Assembly (NCBI RefSeq): GCF_003385455.1
Contig: NZ_QNUF01000021.1
Location: 29,069-93,068 of the forward strand
Source: Chryseobacterium rhizosphaerae
GTDB taxonomy: Bacteria > Bacteroidota > Bacteroidia > Flavobacteriales > Weeksellaceae
Direction: 5' to 3'
DNA length: 64,000 nucleotides
Both the position numbers and the translations under genes were made by a program. The notes beneath the pieces are model-generated. The model had not been told where the DNA came from and did no database searches. It saw only the letters and a list, made by a program, of their open reading frames with translations. How positions within the stretch are numbered: the stretch's first letter is position 1; every line of letters begins with the position of its first letter. This document shows, one piece after another, positions 51,874 to 60,329 of the stretch.

Positions 51874-52494
51874 ATGAAAAAAATAATGTTTTTTCTAAGC
51901 TTAGTAATGATCTTTTCTTGTAAATCACAAAATAAAAAAAGTATGTTGCCTTTAATAGATAATCATAGTGAAACTTTCAATGCAAATAAGTTTCCTGATA
52001 TAGATAAATTAGAAAATGTAAATAAAAAAACAGATTCTGGTTTTATTGAAATAATGAAAAATAAAAACAATATTAGCTATAAATTCACACCTAATAATTC
52101 GTTATTCAAGATTGTAAAAGTATATTATTTAAATAATATCATACAGACTAAAGGTATAACTCTTAATTTGCCCTGGAGTACTTTTCTTAAGGGTACTTGG
52201 TATGAATTTGATGAAAAGGGAAATTTAATCAAGGAAGTAGATTATGACAAACCTTACAAATTTTCATTTGAAGATATCTTAAAATTCTGTGAGAAAGAAG
52301 GAATCCCTTTAACCAAAGGTCCTGTATTACAAAGTACAGGTTTTCATACCACCATTACCCGAAGAATAGAAAATGAAAAACCTATTTGGGAGATAGAATG
52401 GCTTAAAAAGCCAAGTTTAGTTGAAAATATTATTTTAGATGGTATTTCCGGTAAAGAAATTTCGAGAAAAGAATCGAAGTTTATTAACAATTAA
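51874..52494 (+). CDS. Putative immunity lipoprotein (copy 2, tandem paralogue)
   Basis: This protein of 206 residues (ATG at 51874; an in-frame ATG at 51820 adds 18 residues without a signal) has lipobox IFSC followed by KSQ. Its last about 130 bases differ from copy 1 in only two or three positions, while residues about 25-100 differ strongly. The spacer before it resembles the 3' end of the metzincin effector gene, so it may be an orphan immunity gene left after loss of a second effector. It likely protects against related toxins with variable surfaces. Confidence 0.62.
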   Translation: MKKIMFFLSLVMIFSCKSQNKKSMLPLIDNHSETFNANKFPDIDKLENVNKKTDSGFIEIMKNKNNISYKFTPNNSLFKIVKVYYLNNIIQTKGITLNLPWSTFLKGTWYEFDEKGNLIKEVDYDKPYKFSFEDILKFCEKEGIPLTKGPVLQSTGFHTTITRRIENEKPIWEIEWLKKPSLVENIILDGISGKEISRKESKFINN

Positions 52495-52707
52495 TCTTAT
52501 CTCAACAAAGAATTTTTAATTAAGATAAACGTAGGAGAAGAATCCATATCGACGATTCCAGTGATGAAAAGGAAAATCTCCATACCATTTGATATGAAGA
52601 GCGGAATCAAAGGGTTACATAGCCAATATTTATTCTATAGCTCTTTGTTTATTTTACACTATATTGCCAAAAACAAAACCATAAAACCAATTAAACAAAA
52701 TTTGCCA

Positions 52708-53379
52708 ATGAGTACCATTACTACCCATTTAAAATACTTTTCAAAACTATCTGCAGCATTTATTTTCAGTGTCCTGCAGATTTACGCAATAGGAGTTTTT
52801 TCCACCATTATTACCCTTGTACTGGGAATTTATATTTTAGCAGACAGTTTAGGTTCGTCATTAGGACACAGTGGTGGACTCGCATTTTTAGTGGCTACCG
52901 TTACGGCAAAACCGGTTTCTGCGGGTATTTTCTATCTGCTGATCATCATAGCCCCTTTCTTTACTGTTATGTTTGCCACAAAATATGCGATGTCTGTTGT
53001 GATCAGTAAACTATTACAGGATCATTCCAAGACCATTGTAGTTCCTTTTATTGAAAAGGTGATTGGGATATGTAAGGCAAAGCAGCCTACTGTTATCCGG
53101 ACCGGTTCAGATTTTGCCATTGCAAAAGTCAAACTGTTGAATGAATTTAAAAACAGCTCAGAAAATAAAATAGTAAAACGTGTTGTAAGCTATGCTTTGG
53201 ATAAAATAAAATTCGACGAACTGAACCTATCAGCGGATAATGCAGATTTTTCCGAGATCATTAAAGTGGCACTTATTGAAAAACTTCAGGAATTGGCAGA
53301 GCCTTCCGCTATGTTGTTCTATATCTTTATCGGTCTGCAGTGGGTAAGTTTAATTTTACTTTATTTTCTAAAAATATAG
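52708..53379 (+). CDS. Multi-pass membrane protein of unknown function next to clpV
   Basis: This 223-residue protein (ATG at 52708; the frame is open upstream to 52495 but with no likely function) has hydrophobic helices at about 12-42 (FIFSVLQIYAIGVFSTIITL), 58-95 (AGIFYLLIIIAPFFTVMFAT) and a C-terminal one (YIFIGLQWVSLILLYFLKI), with a charged cytosolic loop between. I do not recognise a family. It lies between the effector cassette and clpV on the same strand. Its role could be structural in the T6SS or an immunity protein at the inner membrane. Confidence 0.6.
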   Translation: MSTITTHLKYFSKLSAAFIFSVLQIYAIGVFSTIITLVLGIYILADSLGSSLGHSGGLAFLVATVTAKPVSAGIFYLLIIIAPFFTVMFATKYAMSVVISKLLQDHSKTIVVPFIEKVIGICKAKQPTVIRTGSDFAIAKVKLLNEFKNSSENKIVKRVVSYALDKIKFDELNLSADNADFSEIIKVALIEKLQELAEPSAMLFYIFIGLQWVSLILLYFLKI

Positions 53380-53610
53380 AATATTGTAATCATATATCAA
53401 AAAAGGGTAACATGTGACAATATATGCCAGTGCTGAAAATTAAAAAAACACCATGGTTACTTCTCTAATTGAAGAATTAACTATCTTTATCTCGTTTAGA
53501 ATAAAATATTTAATTTTAGGCAGATAAAAAATCACGGCTTCTGATTCTCCGCCATGAGAACTTAAGTCTCACAAAACAGAGCGCAAATATTAATATAAGA
53601 AAAATTATAA

Positions 53611-56106
53611 ATGGGAGTACTAGTAACCAACGAAACAGTAAAACAGCTATTTCATATTGCTCAGTCGATAGCGAAGGAAAATTATAATGCTACTTATGGT
53701 GGACCTCATATTCTACAGGCTTTAATGCACAAAGATATCGGACTTAATGAATTTTTGAAAAGCATAGATAAAGATCCGGGCTATTTTTATGAATGGGCAG
53801 ATGTCCGCATTGAAGAATATCCTAAGACAGCTCATCTTCCTGACGAAGTGGCTCAGGATGATGCCATTGATACCCTTGTGGAAGAAGCAGATGATATCCG
53901 TTTAAAATTAGGTTTGGATGAGATCACACCCATTTGTATCCTTACCGCTATCGTAAAACCACAGGTTGTATTTACTCTTCAGCAACTGAAATCACTTCCG
54001 TTGAGAGAACATGAGATCTTCAACCTGTATAGAAAAGATACCCCATTCACCGTATCTGAAAATGGAGATTTTGCTTCCTTATTTTCAAACGGTTCAGACT
54101 TTTCAGACTCTTCATTTCCATCTATTAAAAGCTATTGTGTAGACAGAACGGCTCAGGCCAGAAACGGAGATCTTGAAAATATAATCGGAAGAGATAAAGA
54201 ACTTAGAATGCTGGTAGAGATTCTTTGCCGCAGAAGTAAACCGAATGTCATCATTATTGGCGAACCGGGAGTTGGAAAAACAGCTTTAGTAGAAGGTTTT
54301 GCTATTGAAATCACCAAAGGGAATGTTCCTGAAATGCTTAAAAATGGAACCCTTTTGGAACTGGACACCGGAGCTTTACTGGCCGGAACTTCTTATAAAG
54401 GAGAAATAGAAGACCGCCTGAAAAAAATAATCAATGAATGCAAGAAAATTGAAAAAGCCATCCTTTTCATTGATGAAATTCATACCCTTTTAGATCCGAA
54501 AGGCAGTATAGGAAATGTAGCCAACCTTCTGAAACCGGAATTGGCACGTGGTGAAATTACAGTAATAGGAGCTACTACCCAGGAAGAATATAGAAAAATT
54601 ATAGAACCGGAACAGGCTTTCAACCGTCGTTTTGAAGTGCTAACCGTTAATGAGCCGGATGAGCAGACTTGCGTGAAAATGATCGATGTACTGCTTGATG
54701 GCTATAAAAAGCACCATGGGATTGAGGTAGAAAAAACAGCTATCCCTGAATGTGTACGTCTGGCTAAAAGATATGCAAAAGGTAAAAAATTACCGGATGC
54801 AGCCATCGATTTATTAGACAGAACAATGGCTGCTATCAAAATGCTTGATGAACTTTCAGAAAAAGAACTCGAAAGCTGGAAAGCAAGCTATGAAGAGATT
54901 TTAAAAGAAGAATATACAGACAATAAAGATCAGGCTGACGAATTGATCTGGACTTACAATCTGTTGCGTGATAAAATAAGCCCTATTTTATGGGGATCAC
55001 TGAGCGAACAACCGGCTATTGACAATTCAATGCCGGTAGAGCAGATTCATAAAATTATTGATGATACTTACGCAGAGCTTCTTCAGCATGCCGCTAAGAA
55101 AAGAGAAAAAGTGGGAAGATTAGAATTGGCTGCTGTTATGGCTGCTAAAACCAATATCCCAATCGGTAAAATTCAGGCTCAGGAAAAAGAAAAACTTCTG
55201 AACATGGAATCCCTTCTACTTAACAGAGTGGTAGGGCAGGATCATGCTTTGAAAATCCTTTCCGATGCTATTGTTGAAAACCGAAGCGGATTGAATAAAC
55301 CGGGGCAGCCCATTGGTTCATTTTTCCTTTTAGGACCTACAGGAACAGGTAAAACAGAGCTTGCAAAATCAATGGCGGAATTGCTTTTCAACGATGAGAA
55401 AGCCATGGTACGTTTTGATATGTCAGAGTTTAAAGAAGAACATTCTGCTGCATTATTATATGGAGCGCCTCCGGGATATGTAGGATATGAAGAAGGAGGT
55501 ATGCTGGTTAACAAAATAAGACAGCAGCCGTATACCGTTGTTTTATTTGATGAGATTGAAAAAGCACACCATTCTGTTTTTGATGTATTTCTACAGATTA
55601 TGGATGAAGGGAAAGTGCATGATAAACTAGGAAAAGAAGGAGATTTCAGCAATGCACTGATCCTTTTTACTTCCAATATCGGAAGTGAAGAAATTGTAAA
55701 ACAGTTTGAAGAAGGGAAAATTCCGGAATCATCTTCACTGATGCAGATCATGTCTAATTCAGGAAGATTCAGACCTGAATTTTTAGCAAGAATTACCGAG
55801 ATCATTCCTTTTGCACCGATTACAGAATCTATTGCAGAAAGAATTTTCAATATCCAGTTGAAATCACTTCATGCTTCATTGACCCGATTAGGAATGGCCT
55901 TGAAGATTAGTGATGAAGCCGTGAAAAATCTTGCATTGGGAGGGTTCAGCAGTAAATATGGTGCAAGACAGATCTCAGGGGTTATCCGTGCCCAATTGGC
56001 CAGACCTATCTCCAAAATGATTGTAAGAGAAGAAGTAAAATCCGGTCAGACCATCCATGTGGATTGGAATACAGAAGAAGATAAACTGAACTGGAAAGTA
56101 GACTAA
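53611..56106 (+). CDS. clpV: T6SS AAA+ ATPase ClpV/TssH
   Basis: This 831-residue AAA+ unfoldase disassembles contracted T6SS sheaths. It has a Clp N-domain (1-150), AAA1 with Walker A GEPGVGKTALVEG (about 218) and LFIDEIHTLL, a middle coiled domain, and AAA2 with GPTGTGKTELAKS (about 576), VLFDEIEKAHHSVFDVFLQI and arginine-finger segments. The length and the lack of the long ClpB middle domain features fit TssH over ClpB/ClpC; the T6SS neighbours support it. It has a 230-base upstream gap with a weak hairpin, and its own terminator. Confidence 0.87.
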   Translation: MGVLVTNETVKQLFHIAQSIAKENYNATYGGPHILQALMHKDIGLNEFLKSIDKDPGYFYEWADVRIEEYPKTAHLPDEVAQDDAIDTLVEEADDIRLKLGLDEITPICILTAIVKPQVVFTLQQLKSLPLREHEIFNLYRKDTPFTVSENGDFASLFSNGSDFSDSSFPSIKSYCVDRTAQARNGDLENIIGRDKELRMLVEILCRRSKPNVIIIGEPGVGKTALVEGFAIEITKGNVPEMLKNGTLLELDTGALLAGTSYKGEIEDRLKKIINECKKIEKAILFIDEIHTLLDPKGSIGNVANLLKPELARGEITVIGATTQEEYRKIIEPEQAFNRRFEVLTVNEPDEQTCVKMIDVLLDGYKKHHGIEVEKTAIPECVRLAKRYAKGKKLPDAAIDLLDRTMAAIKMLDELSEKELESWKASYEEILKEEYTDNKDQADELIWTYNLLRDKISPILWGSLSEQPAIDNSMPVEQIHKIIDDTYAELLQHAAKKREKVGRLELAAVMAAKTNIPIGKIQAQEKEKLLNMESLLLNRVVGQDHALKILSDAIVENRSGLNKPGQPIGSFFLLGPTGTGKTELAKSMAELLFNDEKAMVRFDMSEFKEEHSAALLYGAPPGYVGYEEGGMLVNKIRQQPYTVVLFDEIEKAHHSVFDVFLQIMDEGKVHDKLGKEGDFSNALILFTSNIGSEEIVKQFEEGKIPESSSLMQIMSNSGRFRPEFLARITEIIPFAPITESIAERIFNIQLKSLHASLTRLGMALKISDEAVKNLALGGFSSKYGARQISGVIRAQLARPISKMIVREEVKSGQTIHVDWNTEEDKLNWKVD

Positions 56107-56115
56107 TAATAAAGT

Positions 56116-56154
56116 AAAAAGGCTAATTGCCCAGTTGGTTCTTTAGCCTTTTTT
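56116..56154 (+). terminator. Terminator after clpV
   Basis: AAAAAGGCTAA (56116-56126) and TTAGCCTTTTTT (56143-56154) pair over 11 bp. It lies 10 bases after the clpV stop, before the lytic transglycosylase. Confidence 0.85.
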
Positions 56155-56181
56155 GTTTTTAGCTTTATAAACATATTTAAA

Positions 56182-57048
56182 ATGAAAACTATTGTCAGAA
56201 ATATCTTTACAGGTGTAATGCTGGTAGGTACCGGTATATTTGTAAACGGACAATTTTTAACTGCTTCTGATACCTCGGAAAGCAGCGTGAAAAAATACAA
56301 AGGAATCATAAATTCCAATAAAGATCTTGTGGAATTTATTGAGCAGCTACTCCTTCAGAAAGGGCTTCCCAAACATTTGAGAAACCTGGCCCTGATTGAG
56401 TCCCATTTTAACAGAAATATTACATCGGGTGCCGGGGCCGTAGGAATCTGGCAGCTAATGACGGCACATGCCAATCAGTACGGGCTTACAGAGCAGAACC
56501 GTACGGATGTATATAAAAGTACAAAAACAGCTGTAATATCATTAGGAAACCTTTATAAAAAGTATAACAACTGGGTAACAGTGGTTGCAGCTTATAATTG
56601 CGGGGAAGGAAATATAGCAAAAGCAATGCAGGCTGCAGGTTCTTCACAATATCACGAATTTTCAAAATACCTTCCCGAAGAAACAATCAACCATGTGAAA
56701 AAATACCTGAATGCCTGTTATGCAACAGGAGAACTTCAGAGTGTCCTCAGTAATTATAATACTTCGAGAATTAATAAAGTTTTTTTTGAAGAGGGTGGCA
56801 GAAATGTAACAAATGAAGCTCTTTCAGAAACAGACATCAATGCCGGTTTTAATTTAAAGGTTGTTGCAGATGAACTGGATGTGGAAGTAGATAAAATCCT
56901 TGCCTGGAATCCGGGGATAGTGGAAGAACTGCAGAAAAAGGGAGAAAGCACTTTCTACCTTCCCACAGATCTTATGCCCGATTTTCTGCTGAAAAAGAAT
57001 AAAATACTTTCCAGGTCCATAAAAGAGGGAGCGGCTCAGCTGCCATAA
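56182..57048 (+). CDS. Lytic transglycosylase (SLT family) with a degenerate LysM, in the T6SS locus
   Basis: This 288-residue protein has a signal peptide (to VNGQ). The SLT domain (about 45-165) has catalytic Glu73 in LALIESHFN, GAVGIWQLM and VVAAYNCGEGNIAKA. Residues about 230-275 (DINAGFNLKVVADELDVEVD) resemble a LysM. It cleaves peptidoglycan glycan strands. Its place between clpV and hcp2 suggests that it opens the wall for the secretion apparatus, as T6SS-linked transglycosylases do elsewhere; it could also be an effector, but the signal peptide and lack of an immunity gene argue against that. Confidence 0.8.
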   Translation: MKTIVRNIFTGVMLVGTGIFVNGQFLTASDTSESSVKKYKGIINSNKDLVEFIEQLLLQKGLPKHLRNLALIESHFNRNITSGAGAVGIWQLMTAHANQYGLTEQNRTDVYKSTKTAVISLGNLYKKYNNWVTVVAAYNCGEGNIAKAMQAAGSSQYHEFSKYLPEETINHVKKYLNACYATGELQSVLSNYNTSRINKVFFEEGGRNVTNEALSETDINAGFNLKVVADELDVEVDKILAWNPGIVEELQKKGESTFYLPTDLMPDFLLKKNKILSRSIKEGAAQLP

Positions 57049-57120
57049 TAATGATACCTATATTTTTTTAGATCATAAAGAGCTCCAAAAGGATTCTTTA
57101 TGAAACTAATAAACTCAATA

Positions 57121-57156
57121 AAATACAAAGACAGAACTTCTGTCTTTGTATTTTTT
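57121..57156 (+). terminator. Terminator after the lytic transglycosylase
   Basis: AATACAAAGACAGAA (57122-57136) and TTCTGTCTTTGTATT (57138-57152) are perfectly complementary, with a T6 tail. Between it and the hcp2 promoter there is only AT-rich sequence with an ATACTAAA/TTTAGTAT hairpin near 57275. Confidence 0.85.
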
Positions 57157-57390
57157 ATTGTAAAAGATTCTATAGGAAAATGGTCTGACTGGAGAGTATT
57201 GTGAAGAGTTTATTTTGATATTGTTTTTCAAATATTGTACTGGAGCTTTACATCTGTTAAAAGCATCTTAATCTATACTAAAAAAGTTTAGTATTTCTCT
57301 TTAGAGTGTAAAGTTTTATTTTTTGATATAGTTTTGATTCAGTTGTAATATGTTGTTTAATAGTGTTTTAAGTTTTGTTTTTAATTCTAT

Positions 57391-57485
57391 TGTCGTAGAA
57401 TTACGACATAAAATCGTAGAACTACTACAATTTTTCAAATTTATATTCAAAAGTTTTTTTTAGAAAAAAAGACCCTCTATATTTG
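57391..57485 (+). promoter_or_regulatory. hcp2 promoter with two phased palindromic sites
   Basis: TGTCGTAGAATTACGACA (57391-57408) is a perfect palindrome. TCGTAGAACTACTACAA (57414-57430) follows, with cores 21 bases apart. TATATTTG is at 57478-57485, 60 bases before the ATG. The last 130 bases match the hcp1 block almost base for base. Confidence 0.82.
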
Positions 57486-57537
57486 CTATACAATCACCGA
57501 ATCACAAAATATTATTAACGATTAAAATTTACAAATC

Positions 57538-57951
57538 ATGGCAGAAAGAAATTCAAGAGGAATCTTAAAATTCAACGGAGGCGAAGGACAAAAATTATTA
57601 AAAATGAACTACAGCGTATCAAGATCTACCGATGTATCTGGACGTGTAGCATCAGATCCTTCTAATGCCTTAATCAAAGTTACAGTAGAGGCTACTGAAA
57701 AGTCTGATATCCTTGAAAGTTTATTGAACGGAAAGTACAAGCCAACTAAAGGAGAAATTACATTCAACAAATCTCACGAAGAAGGAACATTGATTACTTT
57801 AAACTGGGAAAACGGATATGTAATTCAGCACGAAGTAGACTTCGATGCAGTAGACAGCAACAGTATGTTGATCAGTTTCGTGATCAGCGCTGAAACAATC
57901 GACTACGGTACTTCTCAGTACGCAGGACTGTGGCCTTCATCGGGTAAATAA
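57538..57951 (+). CDS. hcp: T6SS tube protein Hcp/TssD (copy 2)
   Basis: This 137-residue tube protein is nearly identical to copy 1 (first 20 residues MAERNSRGILKFNGGEGQKL match exactly). It differs by a few substitutions (NYSVSRS for KYSVSRS, TKGEI for TVGEI, HEVDFDAVD for HQVEFDAID) and a two-residue longer C-terminus. It is followed by a terminator and then vgrG2. Near-identity, including upstream DNA, suggests recent duplication or gene conversion. Different copies may load different effectors. Confidence 0.88.
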   Translation: MAERNSRGILKFNGGEGQKLLKMNYSVSRSTDVSGRVASDPSNALIKVTVEATEKSDILESLLNGKYKPTKGEITFNKSHEEGTLITLNWENGYVIQHEVDFDAVDSNSMLISFVISAETIDYGTSQYAGLWPSSGK

Positions 57952-57984
57952 GCCGATTCATCATCTTAGTAAAAATAAAATTGG

Positions 57985-58024
57985 TACAGGACAGCGCGCT
58001 CGTGAGGGTATGCTGTTCTGTTTT
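57985..58024 (+). terminator. Terminator between hcp2 and vgrG2
   Basis: ACAGGACAGC (57985-57994) pairs with GCTGTTCTGT (58011-58020), with one G-U, followed by T5. It mirrors the terminator after hcp1, although the sequences are unrelated. Confidence 0.72.
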
Positions 58025-58159
58025 TCCATTATAAGGACTAAGAAGGACATCAGGAATCATTTTTTTCGGAAAGAGTATAATTTGCTCTGCTATTTTTGAT
58101 TCCATGTTCTGTACAGCAGTAGTTTATTCAATAATTTTTTAATTAAAACACAAGACACT

Positions 58160-60325
58160 ATGTTTCAGGATGATCAATCAATTAAACTAGAGGGGCAAAA
58201 TGCTAAAAAAGCAGATGTCGATAAGTTGAAAAACACAGTAAAGGAAAAAACTACCCAACAGGCAGAGGGAAAATTAAAAAAAGCGGGTGAAAAAGTAAAG
58301 AAAGCAGCAAGAGCAGGACAGCAAAGCTTAAGCGCTGTACAGGGCGCAGATATGTTTATGAATCAGGCTCTGGTTTCTAATAAACCTTCCGTCATTGAAA
58401 ATAAAGTATGGGCAAAACAACCCACTTCAAAAATACATAACGCTCTGGCTATTGCTGAAAGCTTTGTCTCCGGTATAAACCGTGTGGTAAAGCTGGATGT
58501 GGTTATTGAAGGTCAGATGATCAAACATTTTAAGCATTTCAAGCTGGTTCAAAGTGCCGCTAAACATCATGAATTCAGTTTAACACTGGCTCATGACACC
58601 CTTGGAAATGCGGAGAACCACAATTTAGAAGAAGCTCAGAATTTTCTGGGAAAAAGAATTACAGTAGTCTTCAAATATAAGGATATTGAAAAAGGAGCTG
58701 AACGTAACTTTGTAGGAGTGATTACAGAGGTAGGCTTCAGCCAGGAAAAAGGAAGTCTGGGAAATATTGTTCTTAAAGGATATAGTCCTACAGTTCTCTT
58801 AGATGCTGCACCTCACATCCAGAGTTTTGGAGGGGGCCAGCCAGTCAGCCTGAACAGTATTGCAGACCAGGTGATCAGAGAAGGGCTGGGACAGAATAAA
58901 TTCGATTTTCGGGTAGATGCCCAGCATGGAAACGTTTCCTATAGCTCTCAGTATGAAGAGACCCATTATAATTATCTTGCCAGAATGGCTGAAGCTTATG
59001 GCGAACAGTTTTATTATGATGGTGAAGTTCTGCATTTTGGAAAACTTCCACCACAGGAAAAACCCGTAAAACTTACTTATGGCAGCAGTGTAAGTGATAT
59101 CGCTATCAAAATGAAAGCACAGCATGTCAACCCAACATTTTATGGGTACAACAGCAGCAAAAATGAAAAACTAATTACCGGAAATTCAAAAATAAACCAT
59201 ACTTCAGATATTGCACGGCGTGCTTACGAAATATCAGAAAAAACATTTACAACACCCTCTTTGAGAGTAGCTCCTATAAAGGCCACATCTTTTATGGATA
59301 TTGATGCTTCTCAGAAAGGAACGGCAGGAAGTAAGGCTTCTGAAGTTTTCATTACTTCAGGAACCACAACAGTTCCGTTCTTGTATCCGGGATGTCCCGC
59401 AGATATTGAAATGCGTAAATCCGGAAGCAATGAAACGTCCTACTTTACCAAATTAATGATCCTTGAAGTTACTCATGAAGTAGATGCAAGGGGGTATTAT
59501 GACGGTAAATTTGAGGCCATTGCTGCTGATACAGGATTTATTCCCCGTCCGGAATTTGAAGCTCCAAGGGCCGAAGCCCAGTTTGCAAAAGTAACTTCCA
59601 ATGCAGACCCTTTAAACCAGGGACGGGTTAAGGTACAGTTTGACTGGCAGAATGGTCCTGATACTACAGAATTTATCCGTGTCATGTCTCCGGATGCCGG
59701 AAGCAGTGATAAGGTAAATAAAAACCGGGGCTTCATGTCAATTCCTGAAGTGGGAGACCAGGTGATCATCAATTTTGTACATCAGCACCCTGACCGTCCA
59801 TTCGTTATGGGAGGAATGTTTCATGGAGGTATCGGAGCAGGTGGTGGAGCAGGAAATAATGTAATGAGCTTTAGCGGAAGAAGTGGAGCTGAACTGAAGT
59901 ACGACAATGGAGCCGGATCAATGAACCTAAAAGATCAGGGTGGAGCCAATATGTTTTTTGACGGAGCCGGTAATGTAGTACATAATGCTAATAATGATAG
60001 TACTAAGACTGTTGGTAATAATAAAACAGATAAAATTGGCAATAATAAAAAGCTGGAAGTAGGTTGTGATCATATCGCAGATGTAGGGAACACCCATAAA
60101 GTAGAAGTAGGAAAAGGAAAAAGTGTTTTTACAATGGATAATGCCGGAGTGATCGATCTCACCGGAATTGATAAAATAACCCTCAAAGTAGGAAGCAGTG
60201 AGATCGTCATTACAGGAACTAAAATCTCGATTACCAGTAGCGAAGTAGATATCAAAGCTGGAAATGCTACGGCTAATTTTAAAGGAAATACGAAGATTAC
60301 CGGAGGTCAGGTTGATATTAATTAA
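58160..60325 (+). CDS. vgrG: T6SS spike protein VgrG/TssI (copy 2, N-terminally extended)
   Basis: This 721-residue VgrG has an added about 80-residue N-terminus rich in Lys/Ala/Glu (KKADVDKLKNTVKEKTTQQA, GKLKKAGEKVKKAARAGQ), then a gp27-like core (FSLTLAHDTLGNAENHNLEE, GFSQEKGSLGNIVLKGYSP). The gp5 OB-fold ends RPFVMGGMFHGGIGAGGGAG. A different needle (about 568-721) of VGNNKTDKIGNNKKLEVG-type beta repeats ends TKITGGQVDIN. The core is clearly the same family as copy 1. The needle and N-terminus differ, matching a different cargo set that begins 4 bases later. Confidence 0.9.
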   Translation: MFQDDQSIKLEGQNAKKADVDKLKNTVKEKTTQQAEGKLKKAGEKVKKAARAGQQSLSAVQGADMFMNQALVSNKPSVIENKVWAKQPTSKIHNALAIAESFVSGINRVVKLDVVIEGQMIKHFKHFKLVQSAAKHHEFSLTLAHDTLGNAENHNLEEAQNFLGKRITVVFKYKDIEKGAERNFVGVITEVGFSQEKGSLGNIVLKGYSPTVLLDAAPHIQSFGGGQPVSLNSIADQVIREGLGQNKFDFRVDAQHGNVSYSSQYEETHYNYLARMAEAYGEQFYYDGEVLHFGKLPPQEKPVKLTYGSSVSDIAIKMKAQHVNPTFYGYNSSKNEKLITGNSKINHTSDIARRAYEISEKTFTTPSLRVAPIKATSFMDIDASQKGTAGSKASEVFITSGTTTVPFLYPGCPADIEMRKSGSNETSYFTKLMILEVTHEVDARGYYDGKFEAIAADTGFIPRPEFEAPRAEAQFAKVTSNADPLNQGRVKVQFDWQNGPDTTEFIRVMSPDAGSSDKVNKNRGFMSIPEVGDQVIINFVHQHPDRPFVMGGMFHGGIGAGGGAGNNVMSFSGRSGAELKYDNGAGSMNLKDQGGANMFFDGAGNVVHNANNDSTKTVGNNKTDKIGNNKKLEVGCDHIADVGNTHKVEVGKGKSVFTMDNAGVIDLTGIDKITLKVGSSEIVITGTKISITSSEVDIKAGNATANFKGNTKITGGQVDIN

Positions 60326-60329
60326 TAGG

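Noticed and set aside
53453..53527. 24-codon frame upstream of clpV
   Set aside because: No supporting signal; AT-rich DNA gives such frames by chance.
57884..58105. Minus-strand frame of 73 codons between hcp2 and vgrG2
   Set aside because: It crosses the hcp2 terminator and overlaps the end of hcp2; no family resemblance.
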